The translations under genes were made by a program, and so were the position numbers. A stretch of DNA of 64,000 nucleotides from Streptomyces roseicoloratus (GTDB lineage Bacteria > Actinomycetota > Actinomycetes > Streptomycetales > Streptomycetaceae): assembly GCF_004117935.1 (NCBI RefSeq), contig NZ_SDOY01000166.1, positions 1 to 64,000 of the forward strand, in the 5' to 3' direction. The notes below the pieces were generated by a model. The model made no database searches. It was not told the DNA's origin and was given only the letters and a program-made list of their open reading frames with translations. This document shows positions 41,848 through 53,382 of the stretch, in pieces (the first letter of the stretch is position 1; every line of letters starts with the position of its first letter).

Positions 41848-42843
41848 CTACGCCGAAGCCGCGCGCCCGTCCCCGAACGCCGCGAGGATGCGTTCCGCCG
41901 CCAGCGTCGCCGTCAGTTCGCCGTCGCGGACCCGGCGCTCCACCTCCGGTGCGAGCGCGCGGACCGACGGGTCGGAGTGGAGGCGGCCGAGGAGTTCGTC
42001 GCGGACCATCGACCAGGCCCAGTCGACCTGCTGGTCCCGGCGCCGGGCGTCCAGGCGGCCGGTCGCGTCGAGCAGGGCGCGGTGCTTCTCCAGCCGGGCC
42101 CACACCTCGTCGAGGCCGGTCGACTCACGGGCGCTGCAACTCAGCACCGGCGGCGTCCAGAACGCCTCCTGGCCGTGCATCAGCCGCAGCGCGCCCGCGA
42201 GTTCGCGGGCGGCGGCACGGGCATCGGTGGCGTGCGGACCGTCGGCCTTGTTGACGGCGACGACGTCCGCCAGTTCCAGGACGCCCTTCTTGATGCCCTG
42301 CAGCTGGTCGCCGGTACGGGCGAGGGTGAGCAGCAGGAAGGAGTCGACCATGTTCGCCACGGTCGTCTCCGACTGCCCGACGCCGACCGTCTCGACGAGG
42401 ACGACGTCGTAGCCGGCGGCCTCCATCACCACCATCGACTCCCGGGTCGCCTTGGCGACGCCGCCGAGCGTGCCCGCGCTCGGCGAGGGCCGGACGAACG
42501 CCGCCGGATCGACCGCGAGCCGCTCCATCCGGGTCTTGTCGCCGAGGATCGAGCCGCCGGTGCGGGTGGAGGACGGGTCGACGGCGAGCACCGCCACCCG
42601 GTGCCCGAGCCCGGTCAGCATCGTGCCGAAGGCGTCGATGAAGGTGGACTTGCCCACCCCGGGCACCCCGCTGATCCCGATCCGCCGGGCCCGGCCGCTG
42701 TACGGGAGCAGCCGGGTCAGCAGTTCCTGCGCGAGCACGCGGTGCGCGGGCCGGGTGGACTCCACCAGGGTGATCGCGCGCGCCACCAGCGCCCGCTTCC
42801 CGTCCCGCACACCCTTCTCGTACGTGTCGATGTCGATGGCCAT
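41848..42843 (-). CDS. meaB: methylmalonyl-CoA mutase-associated GTPase MeaB
   Basis: A 331-residue G3E-family GTPase that protects and reactivates B12-dependent methylmalonyl-CoA mutase. The Walker A is 'RIGISGVPGVGKSTFIDAFG', followed by 'VLAVDPSSTRTGGSILGDKTRM', 'VLVETVGVGQSE' and the guanine motif 'VAVNKADG'. The C-terminal dimerisation arm ends near ...ILAAFGDGRA. The start is ATG 42843, 4 bp after the mutB stop, so the genes mutA-mutB-meaB form one operon. Confidence 0.95.
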   Translation of the reverse strand: MAIDIDTYEKGVRDGKRALVARAITLVESTRPAHRVLAQELLTRLLPYSGRARRIGISGVPGVGKSTFIDAFGTMLTGLGHRVAVLAVDPSSTRTGGSILGDKTRMERLAVDPAAFVRPSPSAGTLGGVAKATRESMVVMEAAGYDVVLVETVGVGQSETTVANMVDSFLLLTLARTGDQLQGIKKGVLELADVVAVNKADGPHATDARAAARELAGALRLMHGQEAFWTPPVLSCSARESTGLDEVWARLEKHRALLDATGRLDARRRDQQVDWAWSMVRDELLGRLHSDPSVRALAPEVERRVRDGELTATLAAERILAAFGDGRAASA

Positions 42844-42847
42844 GGGG

Positions 42848-45042
<2,195 letters not shown>

Positions 45043-45043
<1 letters not shown>

Positions 45044-46860
45044 CAGGACACTCCCATGCGGTCGAGGGTGGCGGAGAGCACGGCGATCGCGTCGCACCCC
45101 GCGAAGACGTACGAGTCGGCGTCCGGGAACGCCGAGGGGCGCCCGGCCAGCGTGACGTGCCGGGCCCCGGCGGCACGGAACTCCGCCGCCTCGGCCGCCG
45201 CCCGCTCCTCGTACAGCGCGTCGCTGGAGCAGAGGCAGACCTCGGTGGCGCCGCTGTCCGCGAACGAGCCGTCGGTGACCGGCTCGATGCCGCCGGCCTG
45301 GAAGAGGTTGGCGGCGAAGGTGAGCCGCGCGGTGTGCGCCGCCGCCGGGCCGAGCGCGGCCAGGTAGACCCGCGGCCGTGCGCCGGTCGCCGCGAGATGG
45401 GCGTCGGAGCGGGCGCGCAGCGCCTCGAAGGCCTCGTCGCGGCGGACCCGCGGCAGACCGCCGCCCGGCGCGGCGGGCGCGGGCTCGCGCTCCACCGGCT
45501 TCTCCGCGAGGAACGGGAACTCGCTGACGCCGGTGATCGGTTCGCGCCGCTTGGCCAGCGCCTTCGAACGCTCCGCCCAGGTCGCCGCGAGCCGGTCCTT
45601 GACCAGACCCGAGCGCAGCGCGGCCGTCTGGCCGCCGGACCGCTCGATCTCCTGGAAGAACTCCCAGGCTGCCCGGGCCAGTTCGTCGGTGAGGGACTCC
45701 ACGTACCAGGAACCGCCTGCCGGGTCGATGACCCGCGCGAGGTGCGACTCCTCGACGAGGATCGTCGAGGTGTTCCGGGCGATCCGGCGCGCGAACGCGT
45801 CCGGCAGGCCGAGCGCGTGGTCGAAGGGCTGCACGGTCACCGACTCGGCGCCGCCCACACCGGCCGCGAGCGTCGCGACCGTCGTCCGCAGCATGTTCAC
45901 CCACGGGTCACGCGCCGTCATCATCACCGACGAGGTGACCGCGTGCTGCAGCTGCGCACCGGCCGCCGGCGCTCCGCAGGCCTCCGCGACCCGCGCCCAC
46001 AGCCGTCGCGCGGCCCGCAGCTTGGCGATCGTCAGGAACTGGTCGGCAGTGGCCGCATAACGGAACTCCAGCTGACCCAGGGCCTGTTCGAGGCTCAGGC
46101 CGCCGCCGGTGAGCGCCCGCAGATAGGCCACGCCGGTCGCCAGCGAGCAGCCGAGCTCCTGCGCGGCCGAGCCTCCGGCGTCGTGGTACGGCAGGGCGTC
46201 CACGGTCAGCGCCCGCACACCCGGGTACGACTCCGCGCACAGCCGCGCGAGCGCCACCGTGGCGGCGAAGCCGTCGCCGTCGTAGGCCGCGCCCGTGCGC
46301 GCCTCGGTGCCGAGCGGATCGGCGCCCAGGTTGCCGCGGGCCGCCTCGGGAGCGACACCACGGCGCTCGTACAGCGAGAGCAGCTCGTCGGCCGCCGCGG
46401 CGGTCTCCGGCCCGGCCTCCAGGACGATCGGGGCCAGGTCCAGGTACACGTCGCGCAGGACCCGGTCGAGCTCCTCGACGGCGACGCCGTCGGGGCCCAC
46501 GGCCAGCCACAGCGAGGTGACGCCGTTCTCGAGGTCCGTCAGGACCGCCTCGGCGTCGGCCGTACGGTGACGCTGGCGCACGTCCCAGCCGCCCGCGGTG
46601 TTGCCCTCGGCGCGGCCGGAGCGTACGAACGGGGCGAATCCGGGCAGGCCGGCGTCCGGCGCGGCGTCGGCGGCCGTGTACAACGGCCGGGCTCGCAGGC
46701 CGTCCTCCAGCGCGGTGGAGAGCGCGTCCTCGGCCTCGGTCTCGGGAACGTCCTTGCCCGACCTGCTCAGTACGCCCGCCACGAGGCGCTGCCACTGCGC
46801 ATGGGTCGCTGCGGGGAACTCGGCGGCCAGGGAAAGGCCGTCGTCAGGCAGCACAGTCAT
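45043..46860 (-). CDS. mutA: methylmalonyl-CoA mutase small subunit
   Basis: A 605-residue partner of MutB. The barrel domain is recognisable ('RVIDPAGGSWYVESLTDELA', 'ALGLPDAFARRIARNTSTI'), while the C-terminal domain lacks the DxHxxG cobalamin motif ('YVFAGCDAIAVLSATLDRMG' at the end), as expected for the non-catalytic small subunit. The start is ATG 46860. It is the first gene of the mutA-mutB-meaB operon. Confidence 0.95.
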
Positions 46861-46969
46861 GCCCGGATGCTAGGCCAGGGGCCCGAAGTCACAGCAGTGT
46901 GATCCGCTGTGACCTTGACCTCTTCGGGTGGGCCTTGATCCCCGGCGCGGGTCCGTGGTCAGGTTTCCG

Positions 46970-47128
46970 GGGGTGTCTCGACGGGTCTCTCGGCGGGTGT
47001 TCCGACGGGTCTCTCGGCGGGTGTTCCGACGGGTTTCCGGGCGGGCGTCTCGGCGGGTGTTCCGACGGGCTTCTCGACGCGTTTCTCGATGGGCGTCTCG
47101 GCGGGTGGTGTTCCGGGAGGTGTCCCGA
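46970..47128. repeat. 12/24-bp tandem repeats upstream of mutA
   Basis: A degenerate array of a 12-bp unit, with a higher-order 24-bp unit (CGACGGGTCTCTCGG-CGGGTGTTC) of which two copies are identical, fills most of the 272-bp gap between the phosphatase stop and mutA. Copies diverge toward 47128. Confidence 0.75.
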
Positions 47129-47132
47129 CGGC

Positions 47133-47750
47133 TCACCCCGCGGGGTCCGCGGCCGGCCGGGGCCGCTGGTTCCACCCGGCGACGACGGGCAGTCCGTGCT
47201 CCGTCGACAGCCGCCCGAGCGTGGCCGTCGTCAGCAGGAACAACCGTCCCTCCGACGGCGGCAGGCCGAGGTAGCGGGCGGTGAGCACCCGCAGCAGGTG
47301 CCCGTGCGCGACGAGGACGCCGTCCTCGCCGGACGTGGCGAGCGCAGCCGCGAGGCGTGCGAGCACCCGGTCGGCACGGCGCCCCACGTCCTCGGCCGAT
47401 TCGCCCGGCCGCCCGTCGGGGTGTGGCGGAACGCCGTCCCGCCACAGCGACCAGTCCGGCCGGTCCTCGTGGATCCGGGCCGTGGTCAGCCCCTCGTACC
47501 CGCCGTAGTCCCATTCGCACAGGTCCTCGTCGGCCTCCGCACCGCGCAGTCCGGCCAGCTCCGCCGTCCGCCGGGCCCGTCGGAGCGGGCTGGTCAGGAC
47601 GAACGCGAAGGAGCGCCCGGTGAAGTACGGCGCGAGGGTACGGGCCTCGGCCTCGCCCGCCGCGGTCAGCGGCAGATCGGTCCGCCCGGTGTGCCGACCG
47701 GCGGTGCTCCACTCCGTCGCGCCGTGACGGACCAGCAGGAGGTCACCCAT
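47133..47750 (-). CDS. histidine phosphatase family protein (phosphoglycerate-mutase-like)
   Basis: A 205-residue acid-phosphatase-fold protein. The catalytic 'DLLLVRHGATEWS' (RHG), 'LTSPLRRARRTAEL', 'CEWDYGGYEGLTTARI' and the second histidine in 'GVLVAHGHLLRV' are all present. It probably removes phosphate from a small metabolite; the substrate is unknown. The start is ATG 47750. It reads toward the repeat-filled gap before mutA. Confidence 0.88.
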   Translation of the reverse strand: MGDLLLVRHGATEWSTAGRHTGRTDLPLTAAGEAEARTLAPYFTGRSFAFVLTSPLRRARRTAELAGLRGAEADEDLCEWDYGGYEGLTTARIHEDRPDWSLWRDGVPPHPDGRPGESAEDVGRRADRVLARLAAALATSGEDGVLVAHGHLLRVLTARYLGLPPSEGRLFLLTTATLGRLSTEHGLPVVAGWNQRPRPAADPAG

Positions 47751-47871
47751 GGGCAGCCGTCCTGGCGGGGCGGGAGGAGAGAAGAGGGGACACGTGCGCT
47801 CCGATCGAGAGGGCCGGCGAGACTATCGCCACTATCGCCCGGGCGTGCACGACGCGCGGTGAAGCGCGCGG

Positions 47872-47941
47872 GGTGACGGGCACACGGTGACGGGCGCACG
47901 GTGACGCGCGCACGGTGGCGCGCGCGGGGTGACGGGCGCGG
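47872..47941. repeat. 14-bp tandem repeat, five copies
   Basis: Five adjacent copies of a 14-bp unit, GGTGACGGGCGCAC with 1-4 changes each, lie in the gap between the phosphatase and the small ORF at 48030. Confidence 0.75.
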
Positions 47942-48029
47942 GGACCGGGCGATCGGTGGGGGGCGCAGGCACGCCGTGTGCGAGGATTGCGGACCGCATC
48001 TGATGATCTTGAAAGGGGGGCGCACGCTC

Positions 48030-48155
48030 ATGAAGGGTCGTTCCGACCGCAGACCGTGCCGCGGCCTGTCGACATCCGTGCCCGCGAAGGCAGTGGCCGG
48101 CGGGGCCGGCGTCACCGGGGCCGTCGTCCTCGACCTCGCGGGAGAGGCCGCCTGA
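48030..48155 (+). CDS. 41-residue ORF coupled to TagC-like gene
   Basis: A 41-residue ORF (MKGRSDRRPCRGLSTSVPAK...) with a very strong ribosome binding site, AAGGGGGG at 9 nt. Its stop shares a base with the ATG of the next gene (TGATG), so translation of the exported protein is probably coupled to it. The peptide has a basic N-terminus and a small-residue hydrophobic C-terminal stretch ('AVAGGAGVTGAVVLDLAG'). It could be a leader ORF or a small membrane-associated peptide. I do not recognise it. Confidence 0.5.
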   Translation: MKGRSDRRPCRGLSTSVPAKAVAGGAGVTGAVVLDLAGEAA

Positions 48156-49570
48156 TGTCGCTGTCTCGCCGTACCGTCCTGAGCGCCGTGGTGGCGGCTC
48201 CGGTCCTCGCGCCCGTCACACCCGCGCAGGCGGCCGGTCACCGGGCCGCCCCGGCGGCCGTCCCCGCCGCCCTCGCCGCCGAGAGCGGGACCGGCGGGAG
48301 CGGGACCGCCGCCTTCCTCGACGCGCGGAACAGGTTCGACCTGCGCTCCCAGCCCACCGATCTGTTCGGCGGGGAGATCGCGCTCAAGCAGGGCAGGGTG
48401 CACCAGCAGGTCGCCTTCGACCCGGTGACCGGCCTGGCGTACGTGACGCAGATCATCAGTGACGGCCGCCGGCTCGCCGACGAGACCGTCACCCTGCCCG
48501 AGGGCGAGCGCGGTCGCCGGGGCGACCTGTGCGTCAACGAGGTCGCACCCGACGGCACCGTCCGCGCCGTCATGTACCTGCGGGGCGTCGGCCACGGCGG
48601 CGGACTCGGCGTCGAGCACGCCGACGGCCGCCCCCGGCTCTGGATCGAGACCGACGCGGACCCCGTCACCAGCGGCTTCGCCTACGGCAAGCGCGTCGGC
48701 CGGGTCACGTTCACCCCGGACGCCATCGTCGACGCCGGAAGCCCGCTGATCGAGGTGTTCGACCCCGTTCCCGGCTCCTCCCACGTCACGCCGTCCGTGG
48801 ACGTCGCCCACGGCAGGATCGCGGTGCGGCACGGGGCGCCCGGCGCCGAGGAGTACCGCGTGTACGCCCTCGACGCCTTCACGAGCCGGACGTTCACCGC
48901 GCTGCACGGCTTCCCGGCCCGCTACCGCACCCAGTCCTGGTGCCTCTACGGCGACCTCGTCTACCAGAACGAGGGCAGCGCCTACAGCAGCACCAACCCC
49001 CGGCCCGGCAACTCGTGGTGGAACGTCTACGACGTCACCACCGGTCAGATCATCGAGCGGACCTTCAACACCACCGCTCTCGACCTGTCCCACCGGGAGA
49101 CCGAGTCCCTCACCGTCCGCCAGACGCCCGACGGGCCGCAACTCGTCTTCGGCTTCGCCACCCAGGAACCAGGACCGCGCAAGATGGCCCTCTTCGGCAT
49201 CACCGGCACCACCGACGGCACCGGCGACCACGTCCCGTGGACCGAGCTGGACTACGACACCGCCGTCTACCAGCCCAACTCCTCCCACTACGTCCCGCAG
49301 TACCGCCAGACCGGCAACCGCATCGACATCCACCTGCGGCTGTCCCGCGTCGACGGCGCCGCGTGGACCAACGGCGAGACGATCCTCACCCTGCCGCCCC
49401 ACATCAGGCCCCACCGGACGCAGGGCATGGTCGGCCAGATCACCGGCGCGGGGGTCACGGACTCCCTGACCATCCGGTGGGAGGTCACCACCGACGGCCG
49501 GCTCCGCATCTACGACCAGCGCGCGTTCAGCGGCTGGATCGGGCTGGACGCCGGCTTCTTCACCAGCTGA
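48155..49570 (+). CDS. Tat-exported TagC-like / phage-RBP-type beta-propeller protein
   Basis: A 471-residue exported protein. Residues 1-27 form a Tat signal ('SLSRRTVLSAVVAAPVLAP'). The mature part resembles the teichoic-acid-biosynthesis-protein-C / P68-receptor-binding-protein beta-propeller ('FDLRSQPTDLFGGEIALKQG', 'QVAFDPVTGLAYVTQI', 'TESLTVRQTPDGPQLVFGFA'). Homologues occur in Streptomyces as wall-associated proteins of unknown biochemical role. The ATG at 48155 overlaps the stop of the 41-residue ORF. A hairpin terminator follows at 49576-49611. Confidence 0.72.
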   Translation: MSLSRRTVLSAVVAAPVLAPVTPAQAAGHRAAPAAVPAALAAESGTGGSGTAAFLDARNRFDLRSQPTDLFGGEIALKQGRVHQQVAFDPVTGLAYVTQIISDGRRLADETVTLPEGERGRRGDLCVNEVAPDGTVRAVMYLRGVGHGGGLGVEHADGRPRLWIETDADPVTSGFAYGKRVGRVTFTPDAIVDAGSPLIEVFDPVPGSSHVTPSVDVAHGRIAVRHGAPGAEEYRVYALDAFTSRTFTALHGFPARYRTQSWCLYGDLVYQNEGSAYSSTNPRPGNSWWNVYDVTTGQIIERTFNTTALDLSHRETESLTVRQTPDGPQLVFGFATQEPGPRKMALFGITGTTDGTGDHVPWTELDYDTAVYQPNSSHYVPQYRQTGNRIDIHLRLSRVDGAAWTNGETILTLPPHIRPHRTQGMVGQITGAGVTDSLTIRWEVTTDGRLRIYDQRAFSGWIGLDAGFFTS

Positions 49571-49575
49571 GCCGA

Positions 49576-49611
49576 CCGCTCCGCACCCGGCCGCGTCCGG
49601 GCGCGGAGCGG
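49576..49611. terminator. bidirectional hairpin terminator
   Basis: CCGCTCCGC (49576-49584) pairs with 49603-49611, and after one mismatch CCCGG/CCGGG extends the stem. It lies between the convergent TagC-like (+) and TerB (-) genes. Confidence 0.78.
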
Positions 49612-49673
49612 CGCCGACCACGACCGGCACCGTCGCCCGCGCGTGCGGAAGGGCGACAGCACGCCCCGGTCGG

Positions 49674-50129
49674 CTACAGGTCGAACTCGTGCGGCGGCAG
49701 GCCGAGGGTGAAACAGGCCTCGCGGACGACGGCCTGCTCGGTCTTGTCGAAGTCGCCGTCCGCGCCGCCGATGACGATGCCGATCTGGACCACGGCACGG
49801 GCCTCGGCGGGCTTCTTCTTCGCCTTGGCCACCTCCTGGAGCACGCTGACCTTGCCGAAGTCGAAGTCGGCGGCGAGCCTGTCGAGGTTCTCGTCGAAAC
49901 GGCGCTGCAGATCGGTCGCGTCGAAGTTCTGCAGCACCTCGTTGGACGCGATGAGCTGGGCGACGCGACGGCGTTCGGAGGGGTCGACGGTCCCGTCGGC
50001 GGCGGCCACGAGCGCGCACATCGCCATGCTCGCGTCGCGGAACGCCCCGCTCTTGAGGTCGTTCTTCCGGGCGATCAGCTGGGTCTGCATCGTCGATGCG
50101 GACTCCTTGATGCGGTCCCACAGGGCCAT
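49674..50129 (-). CDS. terB: TerB-family tellurite resistance protein
   Basis: A 151-residue helical protein with the TerB fold: 'FRDASMAMCALVAAADGTVD' and 'RAVVQIGIVIGGADGDFDKTEQ' are the two acidic metal-binding helix-loop units. Homologues belong to the ter stress system (tellurite, phage and calcium-linked responses). The start is ATG 50129 with GGGAG at 9 nt. No other ter genes are adjacent, so it is a stand-alone copy. An inverted repeat TTCTAC/GTAGAA (50161-50178) lies upstream, overlapping its promoter region. Confidence 0.87.
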   Translation of the reverse strand: MALWDRIKESASTMQTQLIARKNDLKSGAFRDASMAMCALVAAADGTVDPSERRRVAQLIASNEVLQNFDATDLQRRFDENLDRLAADFDFGKVSVLQEVAKAKKKPAEARAVVQIGIVIGGADGDFDKTEQAVVREACFTLGLPPHEFDL

Positions 50130-50238
50130 GGTGCGGTACTCCCGATGTCGGTGTATCAACTTCTACGTTCTTGTAGAACGTGACGGGCCGGCTGCGAGTT
50201 CCCCGGTCCCGGAAGTTCTTCCGCGGAGCGTCAGAGGC

Positions 50239-50285
50239 CGTGACCGGAAGCCGTGACCGGAAGCCGTGACCGAAAGCCGTGAAGC
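50239..50285. repeat. 13-bp tandem repeat
   Basis: About three and a half copies of CCGTGACCGGAAG lie between the TerB promoter and the stop of the PAS-GAF-HATPase gene. The gap (50130-50320) contains no other feature except the TTCTAC/GTAGAA inverted repeat. Confidence 0.7.
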
Positions 50286-50320
50286 GCCGTCCTCGCCGGA
50301 AGCCTCGCCGCAAGCCCTCG

Positions 50321-52348
50321 TCAGATGTCGTCCAGGGAGCGGGTGACGTCCAGCTCGGCCCACACCGTCTTGCCGTCCTCCCGGTACCGCACGCCCCAGC
50401 CGTCGGCGAGGCTCGCCGAGATGTGCAGGCCGCGGCCGCCCTCGTCCGAGGCCTTGGCGTGGCGGATGTGCGGCGCGACGAGGGCGGCGTCGTCGACCTC
50501 GCAGACGACCGTCGTCTCGCCCCGGATCAGCCGCAGGGTGATCGGCGCGGCGCCGTGCCGGACGGCGTTGGTCACCAGCTCGCTCACCACGAGTTCCACC
50601 GGGAACGCGTCGGCGTCCGGCCACCACTCCCGTACGCGCTTCTCCGCGTGCCGCCGGGCCGGCGAGACGGCCCGGAGCTCGGCGGGCACGTCCCACTCGC
50701 TCACGTCGTCCGCCGGCAGGCGCCGGGTGCGTGCGACGAGGAGGACCCGGTCGGGGGAGAGGTACGGTGCCACGTCGTTCGCCATCGCCTCCGGGCCGCG
50801 GTCCGCCTCGGCGAGCGCGGCGACCAGTTCGGCGTTCGTCGGCCCCTCGTCCCGCGACGTGGCCGGGGAGGCGAGACAGATCGTGCTTCCCTCCGGCAGG
50901 ACGAGACTCGCGCTGGCGAACGGTGGCCCCTCCTCACCGAGCAGCGGGCCCTCGGGGAGCGGAGACGTGTCCACCGAGCCGTCCGGGCGCACGACCGCGA
51001 GGAGCGAGGTGCCCGCCCGCGCGATGTCGAGCCGCCCGGTGACCGGGTCGTGGACGACGAACGTGCAGTGCGCCGTCGGCTCGTCGCGCCCTGCCGCGCC
51101 GCCGCCCGGGCCGCCCGGGTCGTCGTTCGCGCCGCCCTGCTCGCGGGCGAGGCGCAGGACGGTCGCGTGCAGGCGGGCGAGCAGCTCGTGCGGGTCGAGG
51201 TCGAGCGTCGAGAGGCTGTGCACGGCGGTCCGCAGTCTGCTCATGGTGGCGACGGCGCTCAGCCCGGGGTGCGCCACCTGCCCCACCACCAGCGCCACCC
51301 GCGCCCCGGGCAGCGGCAGCGCGTCGAACCACGAGCCGGCCCCGCTGCCCCCGGCCCGGTGCCGCTGGGCGATCTCGGCGGCCCGCTGCGTCTCCCGCTC
51401 CTGCCGCAACGGCCAGCTCTGCAACGCCGTCATGACGATGTGCTCGCGGGTGAACCGCAGCGCGTTCTCCAGGCTTGCCGCGGCGTGCTCCGTGATGCTC
51501 TTCGCCAGGTCCAGATCGGCCGCCACGTACGGCTCGGAGCCCGGCCTGCGCTCGAAGGACACGGCGCCGAGCACCTGGCGGCTCCGCACCGTCAGCGGCG
51601 CCACCAGCCGCACCCCGTCCGCCGAGGGCACCAGCACGGGCTCGTCCGGCAGCGGCGAGCCGAAGAGGCCGGGCAGGAGCACACAGCCCACCGTCGGCAC
51701 CGGACTTCCGGGATCCGTGGCACCGACGGCCGCACAGCGCATCAGCATCCCGTCACCGTCCGCGAGTTCGGGTGCCTTGCCCTGGAGCACCGCGTCCGTG
51801 AGCGCCACGACGGCCGCGTCCGCGAAACCGTTGTCGAGCGCGACCTCGATCAGCTCGCGGGCCGTCCGCTCCACGTCCAGCGTGCCGCCGATCCGCTCCC
51901 GTACGTCGTACAGGAGCCGCAGCCGGGCGTTCGCGCGTTCCCGCTCGGTCACGTCCAGGGTGGTGGCGACGACCCCGACGACCCGGCCCGTCTCGTCGTG
52001 GAGGCGGTAGACCGACACCGAGAAGACGTGCTCGTGCCCCGGGTCCGCGAGCGGCGTGCTGCGGATCAGCGCGTCCTTCACCGGCTGCCCGGTCGCCAGC
52101 ACGTCGCGCAGCGCGTCCTCGTCGACGGTCACCCCCAGCGCCGCGTACGCCTCGGCCGCGGGCCGCCCGACCAGGAGCTCCTCGGGCAGGCCGCGCATGC
52201 CGACGGACACCGGGTTGACCCGCACCACCCGAAGATCGGTGTCGAGCACGTGCAGTCCCACGTCCGACTGGGTGAACACGGCGTCCAGGACCGCCTCCCC
52301 CAGCCGCGGAGCCTGCCCGCGGCCGCCCTCGTCCTCCGGCTCCGGCAC
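50321..52348 (-). CDS. PAS-GAF-degenerate PP2C-HATPase signalling protein
   Basis: A 675-residue protein with PAS (about 10-130), GAF (about 140-310), SpoIIE-type PP2C-like (about 325-540) and C-terminal HATPase_c domains ('ELVVSELVTNAVRHGAAPIT' near 590, 'GGRGLHISASLADGWG'). This is the usual Streptomyces fused phosphatase/anti-sigma layout. The PP2C metal-binding aspartates are missing: the expected GGDWYD is 'GSGAGSWFDALPL' and the expected VGDVxGHG is 'VVGQVAHPGL'. The phosphatase is therefore probably inactive and acts as a scaffold or sensor. The start is GTG 52348 with GAGGAGG at 5 nt; ATG 52390 lacks a binding site. Confidence 0.83.
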   Translation of the reverse strand: MPEPEDEGGRGQAPRLGEAVLDAVFTQSDVGLHVLDTDLRVVRVNPVSVGMRGLPEELLVGRPAAEAYAALGVTVDEDALRDVLATGQPVKDALIRSTPLADPGHEHVFSVSVYRLHDETGRVVGVVATTLDVTERERANARLRLLYDVRERIGGTLDVERTARELIEVALDNGFADAAVVALTDAVLQGKAPELADGDGMLMRCAAVGATDPGSPVPTVGCVLLPGLFGSPLPDEPVLVPSADGVRLVAPLTVRSRQVLGAVSFERRPGSEPYVAADLDLAKSITEHAAASLENALRFTREHIVMTALQSWPLRQERETQRAAEIAQRHRAGGSGAGSWFDALPLPGARVALVVGQVAHPGLSAVATMSRLRTAVHSLSTLDLDPHELLARLHATVLRLAREQGGANDDPGGPGGGAAGRDEPTAHCTFVVHDPVTGRLDIARAGTSLLAVVRPDGSVDTSPLPEGPLLGEEGPPFASASLVLPEGSTICLASPATSRDEGPTNAELVAALAEADRGPEAMANDVAPYLSPDRVLLVARTRRLPADDVSEWDVPAELRAVSPARRHAEKRVREWWPDADAFPVELVVSELVTNAVRHGAAPITLRLIRGETTVVCEVDDAALVAPHIRHAKASDEGGRGLHISASLADGWGVRYREDGKTVWAELDVTRSLDDI

Positions 52349-52527
52349 CGGGACCTCCTCGCCTCGGACCCGATCGGCTCCTCCGACCATCCTGCGGCGC
52401 GGCGGCCGGATCGGCACGACGAAGGGCTCCGCGTCCGGACGTCACGACGGCGGGCTCCGCGTCCGGCCCGTGCTCCCTCCGCAGCGAGCCGGTTCCGGCA
52501 CGCTCCACGGGCTGACGGGCGGCCCGG

Positions 52528-53127
52528 TCAGCGTCCGGCCACGGTACCGAGGTAGCGGGCGTACTCGTCGAGCGCGGCCTCGGCCTGGGCGTCGTCGCGG
52601 TCGATGAGCCAGGTGAGGGTGAGGCCGTCGAGGAGGCCGAACCCATGGCGTGCGAGGACATGCACGTCGACGGTCCAGCGGATGCCGGCGGCGCGGGCGA
52701 CGGCCTCCAGGTACTCGCCGAACACGGTCAGGTAGTGCGCGTACTGCCGGCGGGCCACCTCGGCCATCTCCGGCTGCCGCAGGGCGTACTGGGTCAGCTC
52801 GTACGTCACCATGTGCTCGGCGGGGCTCCGGCGGATGCCGTCCCAGTAGGCGTGCAGGGTGCCGCGGATGATCTCGTACGGGGAACGGCCGTCGTCCTCC
52901 CCGGCCGTCGTGGCCGTGGGGACGAGCGTGCGCCGCATGATCCGGTCGATCACGGCGTGCAGGAGCTCCTGCTTGGAGCGGAAGCAGTAGTGGAAGGCGC
53001 CCAGCGGGGCGCCGGCCTCGGTGGCGATCGCCCGGGTGGTCGCCTTCGCGACGCCGTCGCGGATCATGACGGCGATGGCCGCCTCGACGAGCTGGTCGCG
53101 GCGTTCGTCGGCCGACAGGCGGGTCAT
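52528..53127 (-). CDS. TetR-family transcriptional regulator
   Basis: A 199-residue TetR regulator. The helix-turn-helix is 'QLVEAAIAVMIRDGVAKATTRA' in part, with recognition helix 'GAPLGAFHYCFRSKQELLHA'. The C-terminal domain is helical with aromatic residues ('ELTQYALRQPEMAEVARRQY'). The start is ATG 53127. It lies downstream of the PLP enzyme gene and is the best local candidate to bind the large inverted repeat at 54704-54760. The ligand is unknown. Confidence 0.88.
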   Translation of the reverse strand: MTRLSADERRDQLVEAAIAVMIRDGVAKATTRAIATEAGAPLGAFHYCFRSKQELLHAVIDRIMRRTLVPTATTAGEDDGRSPYEIIRGTLHAYWDGIRRSPAEHMVTYELTQYALRQPEMAEVARRQYAHYLTVFGEYLEAVARAAGIRWTVDVHVLARHGFGLLDGLTLTWLIDRDDAQAEAALDEYARYLGTVAGR

Positions 53128-53382
53128 GCAGGCTCCCTGGGCGTGCTGCGGACGGAGGGACAGGAGTCTACGAAGTGGAGAGGGACGGGAGTCGACCCAG
53201 GGCGCGCGGACCGTGCCCGGCCCGCGGCGGACCGACGTGGGGCGCCGCCGGACCGAGGACGCCGAGGCCGGCCCCGGCGTGCGGAGGCTCGACGGGGGGC
53301 GGCGTCCGATCCGAGGACGCCGAGCCGGGCCCTGCGCGGCGGGCGGTCCTGCGCGGCGGCGGTCCGGCCGAGGGCGCGGAGG

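Noticed and set aside
46928..47284. ORFs made of repeated RRVSRRVFRR-like or TRRNTRRE-like peptides
   Set aside because: They are translations of the 12/24-bp repeat in both strands, with no ribosome binding site.
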